A stretch of 64,000 nt of DNA, taken from contig CALSUF010000004.1 of the NCBI GenBank assembly GCA_943789465.1, forward strand, positions 62,001-126,000, given 5' to 3'. Under the pieces are notes generated by a model. It was not told where the DNA came from, made no database searches, and saw nothing but the letters and a program-made list of their open reading frames with translations. Of the stretch, positions 8,085-17,353 are shown piece after piece. Source of the stretch: an uncultured Flavobacteriaceae bacterium (GTDB lineage: Bacteria; Bacteroidota; Bacteroidia; Flavobacteriales; Flavobacteriaceae). Positions within the stretch are counted from its first letter, which is position 1; each line of letters opens with the position of its first letter. Both the position numbers and the translations under genes were made by a program.

Positions 8085-9506
8085 TTAGTTGTAACTTCTT
8101 GGACCTAAAAAGGAGGTTGTGATAGTTTCTATAAGGCGCTCACCACTAAAAATTCCAATTTTCAATCGGTCTTTATCGCCCGTCAACACAGCAGCATTTA
8201 GTTCTATAAAAAGTGTACCTTCTTTAAATTTTTGTTTTTCTATTTTGAAATTGTCATGAGAAACGAGTTTTATTTGCCCTTTGTGCGATAAAAGTTTAAA
8301 TCTAATTTCGTCAATCGCATCGTCAGTTTTATTGAAAATTTTATAGGTATATACATTGCTAATGATATTGTTTTCTTTGTGTTCATACAATTGGCCTGGC
8401 AATCTAAGAAACTGTGCTTCGACATCATTACGTAAAAAGAGCATTCCAATGAGTACCGCAGTGACAATTCCCAAAACTGCTGTATAGCCTTTTAAGCGTG
8501 GTGTAAAACTAAATTTTTCTTTTTTTTCAATGGCGTCTTCACTGTCGTAACGAATGAGACCCTTGGGCAAATTGACTGCTGCCATCATATGGTCACAGGC
8601 ATCAATACAAGCGGTACAATTGATACACTCTAATTGCGTACCATTCCGAATATCTATTCCAGTGGGACAAACATGAACGCATGCAAAACAATCGATACAA
8701 TCCCCTTTTCCAGTGGTTGGCCGCTCTTCATTTTTTTTAAACTTGGCTCGACCCGCTTCTTTTTCACCGCGTTTATGGTCATAAGCAACTACAATGGATT
8801 TGTTGTCTAACAACACTCCTTGTAAACGTCCATATGGACACACAATAATGCAAACTTGCTCTCTAAACCAAGCAAAAATAAAGTAAAAAACCCCTGTAAA
8901 AATAAGGAGAGAAACCAGAGTACTTTGATGTTTTAAGGGGCCATCAGAAATATAGCCTAGCAGTTCGTTACTCCCTATTAGGTAGGCAAGAAAAACATTG
9001 GCAATTAAGAACGAAATGATAAAAAACACAATCCATTTGAGTGTTCTTTTTCGTATCTTCTCAGCATTCCATGGTAGTTTTGATAAGCGAATTTGTTTAC
9101 CTCTATCGCCATCAATCCAGTATTCAATTCTTCTAAAAACAAGTTCCATAAAAATAGTTTGAGGACAGATCCAACCACAAAACAAACGGCCAAAAGCAAC
9201 GGTAAATAAAATAACAAATACGACCCCAACGACCATCATGATCACAAATATGTGAAAATCTTGTGGCCAAAATGATACCCCGAAAATATTAAAACGCCGT
9301 TCGAGTACATTAAACATCAAAAACTGATTACCGTTTATTTTTAAAAAAGGTGCAGCAAATAAAAAAACAAGTAAGAAGTAACTAACATATTTTCGGTATT
9401 GATACCATTTTCCATTTGGTTTTTTAGGAAAAACCCAAGCACGTTTACCTTCGTTGTTTAAGGTTCCAATTGTGTCTCTAAAATTATCCTGCTCCTGTTC
9501 TGCCAT
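8085..9506 (-). CDS. ccoG: CcoG/FixG/RdxA polyferredoxin, cbb3 accessory protein
   Basis: 473 aa. Several TM helices in the N-terminal half surround the conserved GRLFCGWICPQTIF segment and CIIVCPYGRLQG. A dicluster ferredoxin domain near residues 260-310 carries CIDCFACVHVCP and CINCTACIDACD. The C-terminal ~110 residues form an Ig-like periplasmic domain (IG_FixG type). CcoG reduces Cu(II) during copper delivery to cbb3 oxidase. Its ATG overlaps the stop of the cupin-like gene by 1 bp (TAATG), so the two are translationally coupled. Confidence 0.95.
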   Translation of the reverse strand: MAEQEQDNFRDTIGTLNNEGKRAWVFPKKPNGKWYQYRKYVSYFLLVFLFAAPFLKINGNQFLMFNVLERRFNIFGVSFWPQDFHIFVIMMVVGVVFVILFTVAFGRLFCGWICPQTIFMELVFRRIEYWIDGDRGKQIRLSKLPWNAEKIRKRTLKWIVFFIISFLIANVFLAYLIGSNELLGYISDGPLKHQSTLVSLLIFTGVFYFIFAWFREQVCIIVCPYGRLQGVLLDNKSIVVAYDHKRGEKEAGRAKFKKNEERPTTGKGDCIDCFACVHVCPTGIDIRNGTQLECINCTACIDACDHMMAAVNLPKGLIRYDSEDAIEKKEKFSFTPRLKGYTAVLGIVTAVLIGMLFLRNDVEAQFLRLPGQLYEHKENNIISNVYTYKIFNKTDDAIDEIRFKLLSHKGQIKLVSHDNFKIEKQKFKEGTLFIELNAAVLTGDKDRLKIGIFSGERLIETITTSFLGPRSYN

Positions 9507-9823
9507 TAAAGATTTTTATTTGATTTTCTTAAAAGGAGTAGAAAAATAGCATCAAATACGCCCACTACAGAATGCTTTGTGTCTGAAGGAATTTCAAAGG
9601 AATCAAAACGTTCCAATCGGTAACTAGAGGTAGTAGTATTAAAGTCAATTTCTCCTTGCACGACCATTATCTTGGCTTTTGAGTTAGTTAGGTGTTCTGC
9701 TAATTCTACGCCACTACGCAATCCGATGACATAGAGTTTTTTACCTGCTTTATCATAGATTTGCTTGATAAGCGGTTTTTTGCTTTCTGAGAGCGATTCC
9801 GATATTTCATTTATAACGAGCAT
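9506..9823 (-). CDS. Small cupin-like protein embedded in the cco operon
   Basis: 105 aa, no signal peptide. A beta-rich pattern (KLYVIGLRSGVELAEHLTNSK, then VVQGEIDFNT, then RLERFDSFEIP, then KHSVVGVFDAIFLLL) fits a single RmlC/cupin_2 fold. The usual metal-binding set of His and Glu is incomplete, with isolated His at EHLT and KHSV, so a sensing or structural role is as likely as catalysis. It lies between ccoP and ccoG and overlaps the ccoG start by 1 bp. It is not one of the standard Cco assembly factors. The function is unknown. Confidence 0.65.
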   Translation of the reverse strand: MLVINEISESLSESKKPLIKQIYDKAGKKLYVIGLRSGVELAEHLTNSKAKIMVVQGEIDFNTTTSSYRLERFDSFEIPSDTKHSVVGVFDAIFLLLLRKSNKNL

Positions 9824-9909
9824 CCGGTTGTCTTAATTTTTCACTACAATTTTAAGTTTATAGGGTCTTGTAAGACGCTCTCTTTCGTTTTTATTGAAGA
9901 TGAATTTAA

Positions 9910-10791
9910 TTATTCAGAGTCCACCCATAATTCGCCTTCAGCATCTTTAGGCTCAGCCGGTGTTGACCCTTGAAAACTCAATACGTAACTGGCTACTTGC
10001 GCTCTTTCTAAAGGTTCTAATTCGTTTTTCCAAGCAATCATGCCTTTTCCACTCCGACCTCCTTCAGAAATAGTATTAAAAACATTCTTAATACCACCTC
10101 CTAATACCCAATACTGATCAGTTAGGTTGGAACCAATTCCGCCCCCGCCATCTGCTTTGTGACAAACCGCACAGTTTGTTGTAAAAATAGATCGACCGGC
10201 TTCTAAGTCACTTGTCTCTGTCAGAAGTTTGACGGTACTAGCGTCTACTAGGTTTTTAGCCGTTTTTTTCCATTTATCAACCTCAATTTTAGCTTCTGCA
10301 ACTGCTATTTCGTATTCTTCTATTTGATTGTATTCGTTCAATACTTCAAAACGTACTAGATATACAATAGCAAATAAAATAGTGCCATAAAAACCATAGA
10401 CCCACCATGGTGGTAATTTGTTGTCTAACTCTCGAATGCCATCATAGTTGTGGTCTAAAATAATATCAAATTCTTCATCGATAGCTTTACTCCCTAGTGC
10501 CGCTTTGTAGGTGTTTTTTATCCAAGAGAATTGGTTCGCCTTTTTTAAAGCAACTTTTTCGTCATATCTCTTTTTGGATTCAGGAGATAGTGTTTGGTAC
10601 AAAATTCTTTGTAAGGCTCCTATGCATATTTCTCCTGAAATATGAACAAAAATGACAAATCCATAGAGACCCCACAACCAGTACCGCTCTTCAAAGGCGG
10701 AAGTTTCTTTGGTAGTTCCTATCCAATTCAAAAATAGATATCCAATAAGGGCCACTACTAAAACCCTTAAAATTGAGCTTGTTGTTTTCAT
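9910..10791 (-). CDS. ccoP: cbb3 cytochrome c oxidase subunit III (CcoP)
   Basis: 293 aa. Hydrophobic segments lie near residues 8-25, 39-58 and 125-145, followed by a periplasmic cytochrome c domain with a single CAVCHKADGGG heme motif near residue 207 and a likely Met ligand in GRSGKGMIAW. Proteobacterial CcoP/FixP normally has two CxxCH hemes; only one is visible here. The subunit passes electrons from periplasmic donors towards CcoO and CcoN. Its ATG overlaps the ccoQ stop by 4 bp. Confidence 0.93.
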   Translation of the reverse strand: MKTTSSILRVLVVALIGYLFLNWIGTTKETSAFEERYWLWGLYGFVIFVHISGEICIGALQRILYQTLSPESKKRYDEKVALKKANQFSWIKNTYKAALGSKAIDEEFDIILDHNYDGIRELDNKLPPWWVYGFYGTILFAIVYLVRFEVLNEYNQIEEYEIAVAEAKIEVDKWKKTAKNLVDASTVKLLTETSDLEAGRSIFTTNCAVCHKADGGGGIGSNLTDQYWVLGGGIKNVFNTISEGGRSGKGMIAWKNELEPLERAQVASYVLSFQGSTPAEPKDAEGELWVDSE

Positions 10792-10985
10792 ATGATTGAT
10801 TGATTTGGGTTGATAGTATCGTCGTTTAATGGGAAGTTACTCACCTCTTCAATGTGTGCTTTGTTAGCGGTAGCCACCCACCAGAATAGCACCACAAAAA
10901 AGATAAAGAATATAAGCAACGATATCATTGGGTAAATTTGTATGCCATCAATATTTTCTAGGTTGCCTTTTATATATTTTAACAT
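10788..10985 (-). CDS. ccoQ: CcoQ/FixQ-like small subunit
   Basis: 65 aa with one TM helix (ISLLIFFIFFVVLFWWV) and a short polar C-terminus rich in N and D. Size, single TM and position between ccoNO and ccoP identify the CcoQ slot; sequence identity alone would be weak. CcoQ stabilises the interaction of CcoP with the CcoNO core. There are 3 bp to ccoNO and a 4-bp overlap with ccoP. Confidence 0.85.
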   Translation of the reverse strand: MLKYIKGNLENIDGIQIYPMISLLIFFIFFVVLFWWVATANKAHIEEVSNFPLNDDTINPNQSII

Positions 10986-10988
10986 AAC

Positions 10989-13193
10989 TTATTTATTTAA
11001 ATCTATTAGGGATGTGCTTTCTGTTTTTACTTTTATATCGGTTCCAAGGCGTTGCAAATATGCGATGAGTGCGACGACTTCACGATTGTGCATTTCAATA
11101 AACTCCTCGTCATTTTGTTGTGCATATTGCTTGTCAGCTTCATATGTTTTTACAAAATCAGGATCGTTGTATAAATTTTGCTCTATTTCGATGCCTTGTT
11201 CTAACATCGATTGTTGAGCACCTTCTATTTCTTCTTCTGTATATGGTACTCCAAGTGAGACCATAGCTTCCATTTTTGCTTCCGTATAACTTTTGTCAAG
11301 TTCGTCGTTAATAAGCCATTTATAAGCAGGCATAATGGAACCCGAAGAGGTCGTCTGTGGGTCGTAAAAATGATTCAAATGCCAATTATCACTGTATTTC
11401 CCCCCAATCCTTAAAAGGTCTGGCCCTGTGCGTTTACTTCCCCAAAGAAAGGGGTGGTCATATACAAACTCTCCAGCTTTGGCATAGTCTCCATAACGTT
11501 CAACTTCACTTCTGAAAGGACGAATCATTTGTGAATGACAGCCCACACAACCTTCTCGGATATAAATATCTCGACCTTCTAACTCCAAAGGTGTATAAGG
11601 TTTGACACTCGAAATTACAGGGATATAATCATCCACAATGAGCGATGGAATGATTTGTACAATACCACCAATTAGAATGGCGATGGTTGCAAAAATGGTT
11701 AATTTTACTGGACGTCTTTCTAACCAAGTATGATACGCTTCTTTTGAAGTCCGTTTTTTGGTTACTTTTTGAAGTGGTGCTGCTTCGGCAAGTTCGTCGG
11801 TAACTTTAGAGCCTGCTCTAGCAGTCATTATAATGTTATAAACACCTATTAAAGCACCAACAATAAACATGGTGCCTCCAATAGCACGCATCCAGTACAT
11901 AGGAATGATTTCAGTCACGGTTTCCAAAAAGTTACCATAACTAAGTGTCCCATCTGGGTTGAATTGTTTCCACATGGAAGCTTGAACAAATCCTGCCACA
12001 TACATGGGTAATGCATACAGAATAATTCCTAGCGTTCCGATCCAAAAATGCCAGTTTGCAAGCTTGGTAGACCAGAGTGCTGTTTTGAATAATTTTGGAA
12101 CCATCCAATACACCATTCCAAAAACTAAAAATCCGTTCCAAGCCATAGCGCCTACATGAACATGTGCAATGATCCAATCGCTAAAGTGAGCTACTGCGTT
12201 TATATTTTTAAGGGAGAGCATTGGGCCTTCAAAAGTGGCCATTCCATAACCAGTAATAGCGACCACCATAAATTTTAAAACGGGATCTGTACGAACTTTG
12301 TCCCAAGCCCCTCGCAAGGTGAGGAGTCCATTAATCATACCTCCCCATGATGGAGCAATCAGCATGATAGAGAATGCCACCCCAAGATTTTGCGCCCAAT
12401 CGGGTAATGTAGAATAAAGGAGGTGATGGGGTCCAGCCCAAATATAGATAAATATCAAGGACCAAAAGTGAACGATTGATAATTTGTAGGAATACACAGG
12501 TCTATTGGCAGCTTTCGGCATATAATAATACATCAATCCAAGAAATGGAGTGGTCAAAAAGAACGCCACCGCATTATGTCCATACCACCATTGTACCAAA
12601 GCATCTTGTACGCCAGCGTACATCGAATAACTTTTGAGCGCATGGACAGGAACCTCCATGCTGTTAACGATATGCAATACAGCAACTGTTACAAATGTTC
12701 CTAAATAAAACCATATGGCAACATACAAATGTCGCTGTCTTCGTTTTAGAATAGTTCCTATTAAATTAGCACCAAAAGCCACCCAAATTAATACAATAGC
12801 AATATCGAATGGCCATTCTAATTCTGCATATTCTTTGGAGGTTGTGTAGCCTAAAGGAAGCGTAATTGCGGCACCAACTATAATGGCTTGCCATCCCCAA
12901 AAATTCAAATTACTCAACCAGTCTTTCCACATCCGTGCTTTGAGCAAACGTTGGGAAGAATAATAAACACCCGCAAAAATAGCGTTTCCAACAAATGCAA
13001 AAATTACGGCGTTGGTGTGCAAGGGACGTAAACGTCCAAAACTCAGCCATGAAATACCATCTGTGATATTAGGAAATAAAAACATAAAAGCTAAAAGAAG
13101 CCCAATACTCATTCCTACAATACCCCATAACATGGTGGCGATGATAAACTTACTTACAATCTTGTTGTCATAATAAAATTTTTGTAGTTCCAT
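10989..13193 (-). CDS. ccoNO: Fused cbb3 oxidase subunits I and II (CcoN-CcoO)
   Basis: 734 aa. Residues ~1-475 are the 12-TM heme-copper subunit CcoN with conserved histidines in RPLHTNAVIFAF, QWWYGHNAVAFF, AGPHHLLY and the IIAHVHVGAMAWNG helix. A basic linker (~480-505) leads to a further TM helix and the CcoO c-type cytochrome, with heme motif CVGCHSQMIRP near residue 549. CcoN and CcoO are separate in Proteobacteria; the fusion is common in Bacteroidetes. The protein forms the O2-reducing, proton-pumping high-affinity oxidase core. It is preceded by ccoS with a 2-bp gap. Confidence 0.96.
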   Translation of the reverse strand: MELQKFYYDNKIVSKFIIATMLWGIVGMSIGLLLAFMFLFPNITDGISWLSFGRLRPLHTNAVIFAFVGNAIFAGVYYSSQRLLKARMWKDWLSNLNFWGWQAIIVGAAITLPLGYTTSKEYAELEWPFDIAIVLIWVAFGANLIGTILKRRQRHLYVAIWFYLGTFVTVAVLHIVNSMEVPVHALKSYSMYAGVQDALVQWWYGHNAVAFFLTTPFLGLMYYYMPKAANRPVYSYKLSIVHFWSLIFIYIWAGPHHLLYSTLPDWAQNLGVAFSIMLIAPSWGGMINGLLTLRGAWDKVRTDPVLKFMVVAITGYGMATFEGPMLSLKNINAVAHFSDWIIAHVHVGAMAWNGFLVFGMVYWMVPKLFKTALWSTKLANWHFWIGTLGIILYALPMYVAGFVQASMWKQFNPDGTLSYGNFLETVTEIIPMYWMRAIGGTMFIVGALIGVYNIIMTARAGSKVTDELAEAAPLQKVTKKRTSKEAYHTWLERRPVKLTIFATIAILIGGIVQIIPSLIVDDYIPVISSVKPYTPLELEGRDIYIREGCVGCHSQMIRPFRSEVERYGDYAKAGEFVYDHPFLWGSKRTGPDLLRIGGKYSDNWHLNHFYDPQTTSSGSIMPAYKWLINDELDKSYTEAKMEAMVSLGVPYTEEEIEGAQQSMLEQGIEIEQNLYNDPDFVKTYEADKQYAQQNDEEFIEMHNREVVALIAYLQRLGTDIKVKTESTSLIDLNK

Positions 13194-13195
13194 AG

Positions 13196-13405
13196 TTACT
13201 TTAGTTGATCAGTCATTAGTGTTTGTTCGTTGGTTTTGGTGGCGATTTGAGGTTTTTTTTTGATAAGTTCATCTTCAAAAAGCATGCGTACTGAAGGTGT
13301 ATAGGTGTCATCATATTGTCCATTTTTCACCGATATAATAAAGGCCACAAAAAAGAGTAGTGCGACAATGACACTGATTGCAAGTAGTAGATAGATAATG
13401 CTCAT
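13196..13405 (-). CDS. ccoS: cbb3 oxidase assembly protein CcoS
   Basis: 69 aa. One N-terminal TM helix (IIYLLLAISVIVALLFFVAFIIS) is followed by KNGQYDDTYTPSVRMLFED, the CcoS signature (GQYDD-x-P-x-R-ML). CcoS is needed for insertion of the redox cofactors into cbb3 oxidase. It is the first gene of the ccoS-ccoNO-ccoQ-ccoP-(cupin)-ccoG-ccoH-tauE operon and sits 52 bp downstream of an FNR-type dyad. Confidence 0.9.
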   Translation of the reverse strand: MSIIYLLLAISVIVALLFFVAFIISVKNGQYDDTYTPSVRMLFEDELIKKKPQIATKTNEQTLMTDQLK

Positions 13406-13425
13406 AGTTATTTATAAATTACGAA

Positions 13426-13470
13426 GTAAAATTACTTTAGTTGATTTTTTTAAAAGATGACTTTTGTCAA
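13426..13470 (-). promoter_or_regulatory. FNR/CRP-family operator and promoter of the cco operon
   Basis: On the minus strand TTGAC-AAAA-GTCAT (13470-13457) matches the TTGAT/C-N4-G/ATCAA consensus of FNR-class proteins with one mismatch; the TGAC/GTCA core is a perfect dyad. TAATTTTA (13434-13427), a plausible -7 element, would place the dyad centre near -41, the class II activation position. An FNR-like regulator is encoded at 16093. Regulation is inferred. Confidence 0.65.
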
Positions 13471-13502
13471 CTTTGGAGTTTTTTATAAAATAGTTTCAAT
13501 TG

Positions 13503-15923
13503 TCATTTGTTATTTTTTCGATTAAACTTTCTTCCTATGATATACGTATATAAGGACGTAAATAGAACAATACTTATGGAGCTTAAAGGCATCAAAATTG
13601 CAGCGACAATGGGTTCAAGGTGTCCTGTAACAGCAAAGCCTAATCCAATAAGATTATAGCAAAGAGAGAAAATAAAGGCATATATGATGACCTTTTTTCC
13701 TTTGCGAGACAGCGTGATGAATGCAGGTATATTTTTAAATTGAGTGGCATCTAAAATACCGTCACAAGCAGGTGAAAACACATTGATGTTTTCTGAAATT
13801 ACCAATCCAACATCACTCTGAGCAAGTGCACCTGCATCATTTAAACCGTCCCCAATCATTAGTACATTTTTGCCTTTTGCCTGCAGTGCTTTTATATAAT
13901 TGAGCTTGTCGATGGGTTTTTGATTAAAAACAAGGTCGGTGCCGGAAGGGAGTGTGTTTTTTAAATAATTTTTTTCTCCTTCATTATCTCCACTAAGTAC
14001 CGCGAGTTGACAGTCTTTAGCGAGCGATTCAAATACCTTTTGCATGCCTTTCCGATATTCATTAAAAAACATATAGCAACCTTTATAAGTGTCATTTGTA
14101 CTGATGTGTACGCTGGTTTGATTTTGTATTGTTGGATTCAATTCAGGTTGGTCGTTGGCTACAAACGCATAGGAACCTACTTTGATTTTATTTTGGTTGA
14201 TCACTCCAATAATTCCTTGTCCAACTTCTTCTTTGAAATTATCGAGGGTGTGAATGTTGTAGTTTTGAAGTATGTGATATAAAGAACGACTCAAAGGATG
14301 GTTTGTAGCACGTAGAGTGGAGGTCAATAAAGACCGTTCTTCATCTGTAAGTTCGATCCCTTCATACGTAATTATATTTTTATAATTTGTAGTGAGGGTT
14401 CCTGTTTTGTCAAATACAACAGTATCGATATTCGCGAGTTGTTCAATTACACCACTATTTTTGATGTAGCATTTATGGATTCCAAAAATACGCAATAGAT
14501 TTCCAAGGGTAAACGGAGCTGCCAGTGCGATAGCGCAAGGACAAGCAACAATGAGAACAGCCGTAAAAACAGTCCATGCCCCTGAAGGATTGTAAACCAA
14601 CCAATAGAGTGTTGCTAAAACGGCAATACTAAGAATACTTATCGTAAACCTTTTACTAATTTGATCTGTTAAGGTTTGAAAGCTACTTTTACTGTTTTTA
14701 CTAAAAACTTCATTGGACCACAATTGGGTGAGATAACTTTGCTCAACAGATTTTAACACATCCATTTCTATCACGCCACTTTGTTGCCGTCCTCCTGCAA
14801 ATAAGTGTTCTCCTGGGCGTTTAGAAACAAGTTCAGCTTCTCCTGTCACAAAACTATAATCTATTAGAACCTTGCCCTTTTTCAAAACTCCATCCACAGG
14901 AATCAATTCGTTATTTCTAACAATAATTCTGTCGCCAGCCACTAAGTCATAAACTTGTGCTTGCTCTTCTTGAACCCCTGGTTTTTCTTTTGAAGTATGA
15001 TCATTTATAAACCGAGTGACTGCAATTGGAAAATAAGATTTGTAATCTCTTTCAAAAGATAGAAATGCATAAGTTTTTTCCTGAAAAAATTTACCTACCA
15101 ATAAGAAAAAAACCAATCCCGCCATACTGTCCAAAAAACCAGAACCCCAGTCCATTACAATTTCAACAGTTGAGCGAAAAAAAAGCACCAAAATACCGAT
15201 GGCGATAGGAACGTCAATATTCAATAGTTTTGAGCGGATACTCTTGTAGGCCGAAATTAAATAATCACTCCCTGAGTAGAATGCGACAGGAATGGAAAAT
15301 ATTAATATCAGCCACCTAAAAATAGGTTTATAGCGGTCCAACCAAAACTCAGAGACTTCAAAATACTCTGGAAAGGACAAAAACATAATGTTTCCAAAAG
15401 CGAACCCTGCGACCCCCAATTTATAAATAAGACTTCGATTGATGACAGGTGTTTTGGAATTGGAATCGTTTAAGGAAATATAAGGTTCATAACCAATTTT
15501 ACAAAGTAAAAGAACGAGTTGATGAAGTGTTAATTTTTGAGCAGAAAAAGTTATTCGTACCTCTTTCTTTGGAAAATTTACATGTGTGGTTTTTATATCT
15601 GAATTTAATTTATTTAAATTTTCGAGAATCCAAATGCAAGAACTGCAATGAATAGAAGGAATGACAAACGATACTATTTTTGTAGAAAGTTCATCAAACT
15701 CTAGTAGTTTGTGAGCAATTGTTTCATTTTTTAGAAAATCAAATTTTCCGTCAAATTTTGAAGGGGTACTTCCTGGTGATGCTTCCAGTTCGTAATAATA
15801 GGACAAATCGTTTTCATTTAAAATATCAAAAACGGTTTTGCAGCCATAACAACAAAAACAATGGTCTTGATGCTTGATAGTAGTGGTTATACATGCATCG
15901 CCACAATGGAAGCATACAATCAT
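13503..15923 (-). CDS. ccoI: Copper-transporting P-type ATPase for cbb3 oxidase (CcoI/FixI)
   Basis: 806 aa. A Cys-rich N-terminal zinc-ribbon-like metal-binding region (MIVCFHCGDAC, CFCCYGC) is followed by an HMA domain with IHCSSCIW near residue 94, TM helices, the TGEA loop (FVTGEAELV), the ion-channel motif CPCAIALA near 461, the phosphorylation site DKTGTLT near 504 and GDGLNDAGA near 691. The double metal-binding N-terminus and the position beside ccoS identify the CcoI group, which supplies copper to the CcoN active site. It is separated from ccoS by 97 bp holding the FNR-type dyad, so the oxidase operon can be controlled independently. Confidence 0.94.
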   Translation of the reverse strand: MIVCFHCGDACITTTIKHQDHCFCCYGCKTVFDILNENDLSYYYELEASPGSTPSKFDGKFDFLKNETIAHKLLEFDELSTKIVSFVIPSIHCSSCIWILENLNKLNSDIKTTHVNFPKKEVRITFSAQKLTLHQLVLLLCKIGYEPYISLNDSNSKTPVINRSLIYKLGVAGFAFGNIMFLSFPEYFEVSEFWLDRYKPIFRWLILIFSIPVAFYSGSDYLISAYKSIRSKLLNIDVPIAIGILVLFFRSTVEIVMDWGSGFLDSMAGLVFFLLVGKFFQEKTYAFLSFERDYKSYFPIAVTRFINDHTSKEKPGVQEEQAQVYDLVAGDRIIVRNNELIPVDGVLKKGKVLIDYSFVTGEAELVSKRPGEHLFAGGRQQSGVIEMDVLKSVEQSYLTQLWSNEVFSKNSKSSFQTLTDQISKRFTISILSIAVLATLYWLVYNPSGAWTVFTAVLIVACPCAIALAAPFTLGNLLRIFGIHKCYIKNSGVIEQLANIDTVVFDKTGTLTTNYKNIITYEGIELTDEERSLLTSTLRATNHPLSRSLYHILQNYNIHTLDNFKEEVGQGIIGVINQNKIKVGSYAFVANDQPELNPTIQNQTSVHISTNDTYKGCYMFFNEYRKGMQKVFESLAKDCQLAVLSGDNEGEKNYLKNTLPSGTDLVFNQKPIDKLNYIKALQAKGKNVLMIGDGLNDAGALAQSDVGLVISENINVFSPACDGILDATQFKNIPAFITLSRKGKKVIIYAFIFSLCYNLIGLGFAVTGHLEPIVAAILMPLSSISIVLFTSLYTYIIGRKFNRKNNK

Positions 15924-16092
15924 AGTTTGTTAGAATTGGGGATTATTCTAATACAATAATACAAATTTTTAGACATATATATATTAAAATGATGACGATT
16001 GCCACTATAATTAAATAGAATAAATTTTCTTTTTTTTAAATTTTTTTACATTTTTTTCTTCCAAATGACATTAATAATCTTACTTTTATTAC

Positions 16093-16794
16093 ATGGAAAG
16101 CTTTAAAGAAGACCGATGTGAGAATTGTTTGGTGAGGCAGCTAAACGCACTCAACTCTCTTAATAAAGACCAGCTAAAGCGTATTTCGGACAGTAAGGTT
16201 TTTAAATCCATAAAAAAAGGAGATTCTATATTTGAGGAAGGTGAGAAACTCAACGGCATTTTTTGTGTGCGTAATGGGGTGTCAAAACTTTCTAAAATGA
16301 GTGATAATGGAAAAGACACCATCATAAAAATTGCATCTAGAGGAGAAGTCTTAGGCAAACGCTCTGTTGTAACAGAAGAAAAAACGAATTTAAGTGCTGT
16401 TGCTATCAACGATATGGAAATGTGCTTTATTCCTAAAGTTCATCTTTTAGATAGTATTAATGACAACCCACAGTTTGCAAAAGCAATTCTTCTTCAAATG
16501 GCAAAAGACCTGAAATTTGCGGACAATGTGATTGTTAATATTGCACAAAAAACAGTCAAACAACGTTTGGCCGAAACATTATTATACCTTGATAAAAATT
16601 TTGGAGTTGATATGGAAGGTTTTATAGTTATGACTCTGACTAGAGAAGATATTGCAAACATTTTGGGGACCGCCAAAGAAACCTGTATCCGAACATTGAC
16701 GAGTTTTAAACAACAAGGTTTGATTGTCACAGATGGAAAACGCATTAAAATAGAGGACCCCAATACACTTCTCAAATTAGCTGAAAACAGATAG
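16093..16794 (+). CDS. FNR/CRP-family transcriptional regulator
   Basis: 233 aa. A cyclic-nucleotide-binding-type beta roll (~30-125) precedes a winged helix-turn-helix (~170-215) whose recognition helix reads GTAKETCIRTL; the E-x3-R spacing is that used by FNR to read TTGA half-sites. Cysteines at 9, 12 and 111, with an extra Cys58, resemble the Fe-S ligands of FNR, suggesting oxygen sensing by a [4Fe-4S] cluster. The gene is divergent from ccoI, and a matching dyad lies before ccoS. A redox or oxygen regulator of cbb3 oxidase is the natural inference; the cluster itself is not proven by sequence. Confidence 0.85.
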   Translation: MESFKEDRCENCLVRQLNALNSLNKDQLKRISDSKVFKSIKKGDSIFEEGEKLNGIFCVRNGVSKLSKMSDNGKDTIIKIASRGEVLGKRSVVTEEKTNLSAVAINDMEMCFIPKVHLLDSINDNPQFAKAILLQMAKDLKFADNVIVNIAQKTVKQRLAETLLYLDKNFGVDMEGFIVMTLTREDIANILGTAKETCIRTLTSFKQQGLIVTDGKRIKIEDPNTLLKLAENR

Positions 16795-16825
16795 ATTTTA
16801 AAAAACTATAATACTAATTTTATTG

Positions 16826-17353
16826 ATGAAAAAACCTGTAGAAACTCTAAAATCATACATTACCGATGTTGCTGATTTTCCAAAAAAAGGAATTATATTT
16901 AAAGACATCACTTCTTTACTCGAAAGCCCCAAGGGCGTAAAAATCTGTCTTGACTCCCTGTTGTCGGGGCTCACAAATAAGCAAATTGACAAAGTGGTAG
17001 CTGTAGAAGCGCGTGGTTTTTTCTTTGGAATGCTTTTAGCACAGTCTTTAAAAGTACCTTTTGTGCCCGTTCGTAAACCTCGGAAATTACCTCGAAAAGT
17101 GGTTTCCCAATCCTTTGATTTAGAGTATGGTTCTGATGTGTTAGAAATGCATCAGAATGCTATAAAGCCGGGAGATAAAATTCTAATCCATGACGATGTC
17201 TTGGCTACTGGAGGTACTGCTGAAGCAGTTTGTAAAATGGTAGAGTCTTTAGGAGGTCAAATTGTTCAATGCAATTTCATTATGAAACTTGACTTTTTAG
17301 AGGGGGTCCAAAAACTAGCGCCACATCCTATCTATGCTGCAATAAGTTACTAG
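16826..17353 (+). CDS. apt: Adenine phosphoribosyltransferase
   Basis: 175 aa from the ATG at 16826 (an in-frame TTG lies 3 bp upstream). It has the Apt N-terminus FPKKGIIFKDITSLL, AVEARGFFFG for base recognition, and the PRPP-binding motif ILIHDDVLATGGTAEA. The enzyme salvages adenine to AMP in the cytoplasm. It follows the FNR-like gene by 31 bp and could be cotranscribed with it. Its stop codon overlaps the stop of the small convergent gene at 17350 by 4 bp. Confidence 0.94.
   Translation: MKKPVETLKSYITDVADFPKKGIIFKDITSLLESPKGVKICLDSLLSGLTNKQIDKVVAVEARGFFFGMLLAQSLKVPFVPVRKPRKLPRKVVSQSFDLEYGSDVLEMHQNAIKPGDKILIHDDVLATGGTAEAVCKMVESLGGQIVQCNFIMKLDFLEGVQKLAPHPIYAAISY

Noticed and set aside
13603..14282. 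Forward frame at 14007-14282 inside ccoI
   Set aside because: Antisense shadow of the P-type ATPase gene with no supporting motif.
15924..16092. FNR dyad between ccoI and the regulator gene
   Set aside because: TTGA/TCAA half-sites with a 4-bp spacer could not be found in this AT-rich stretch.
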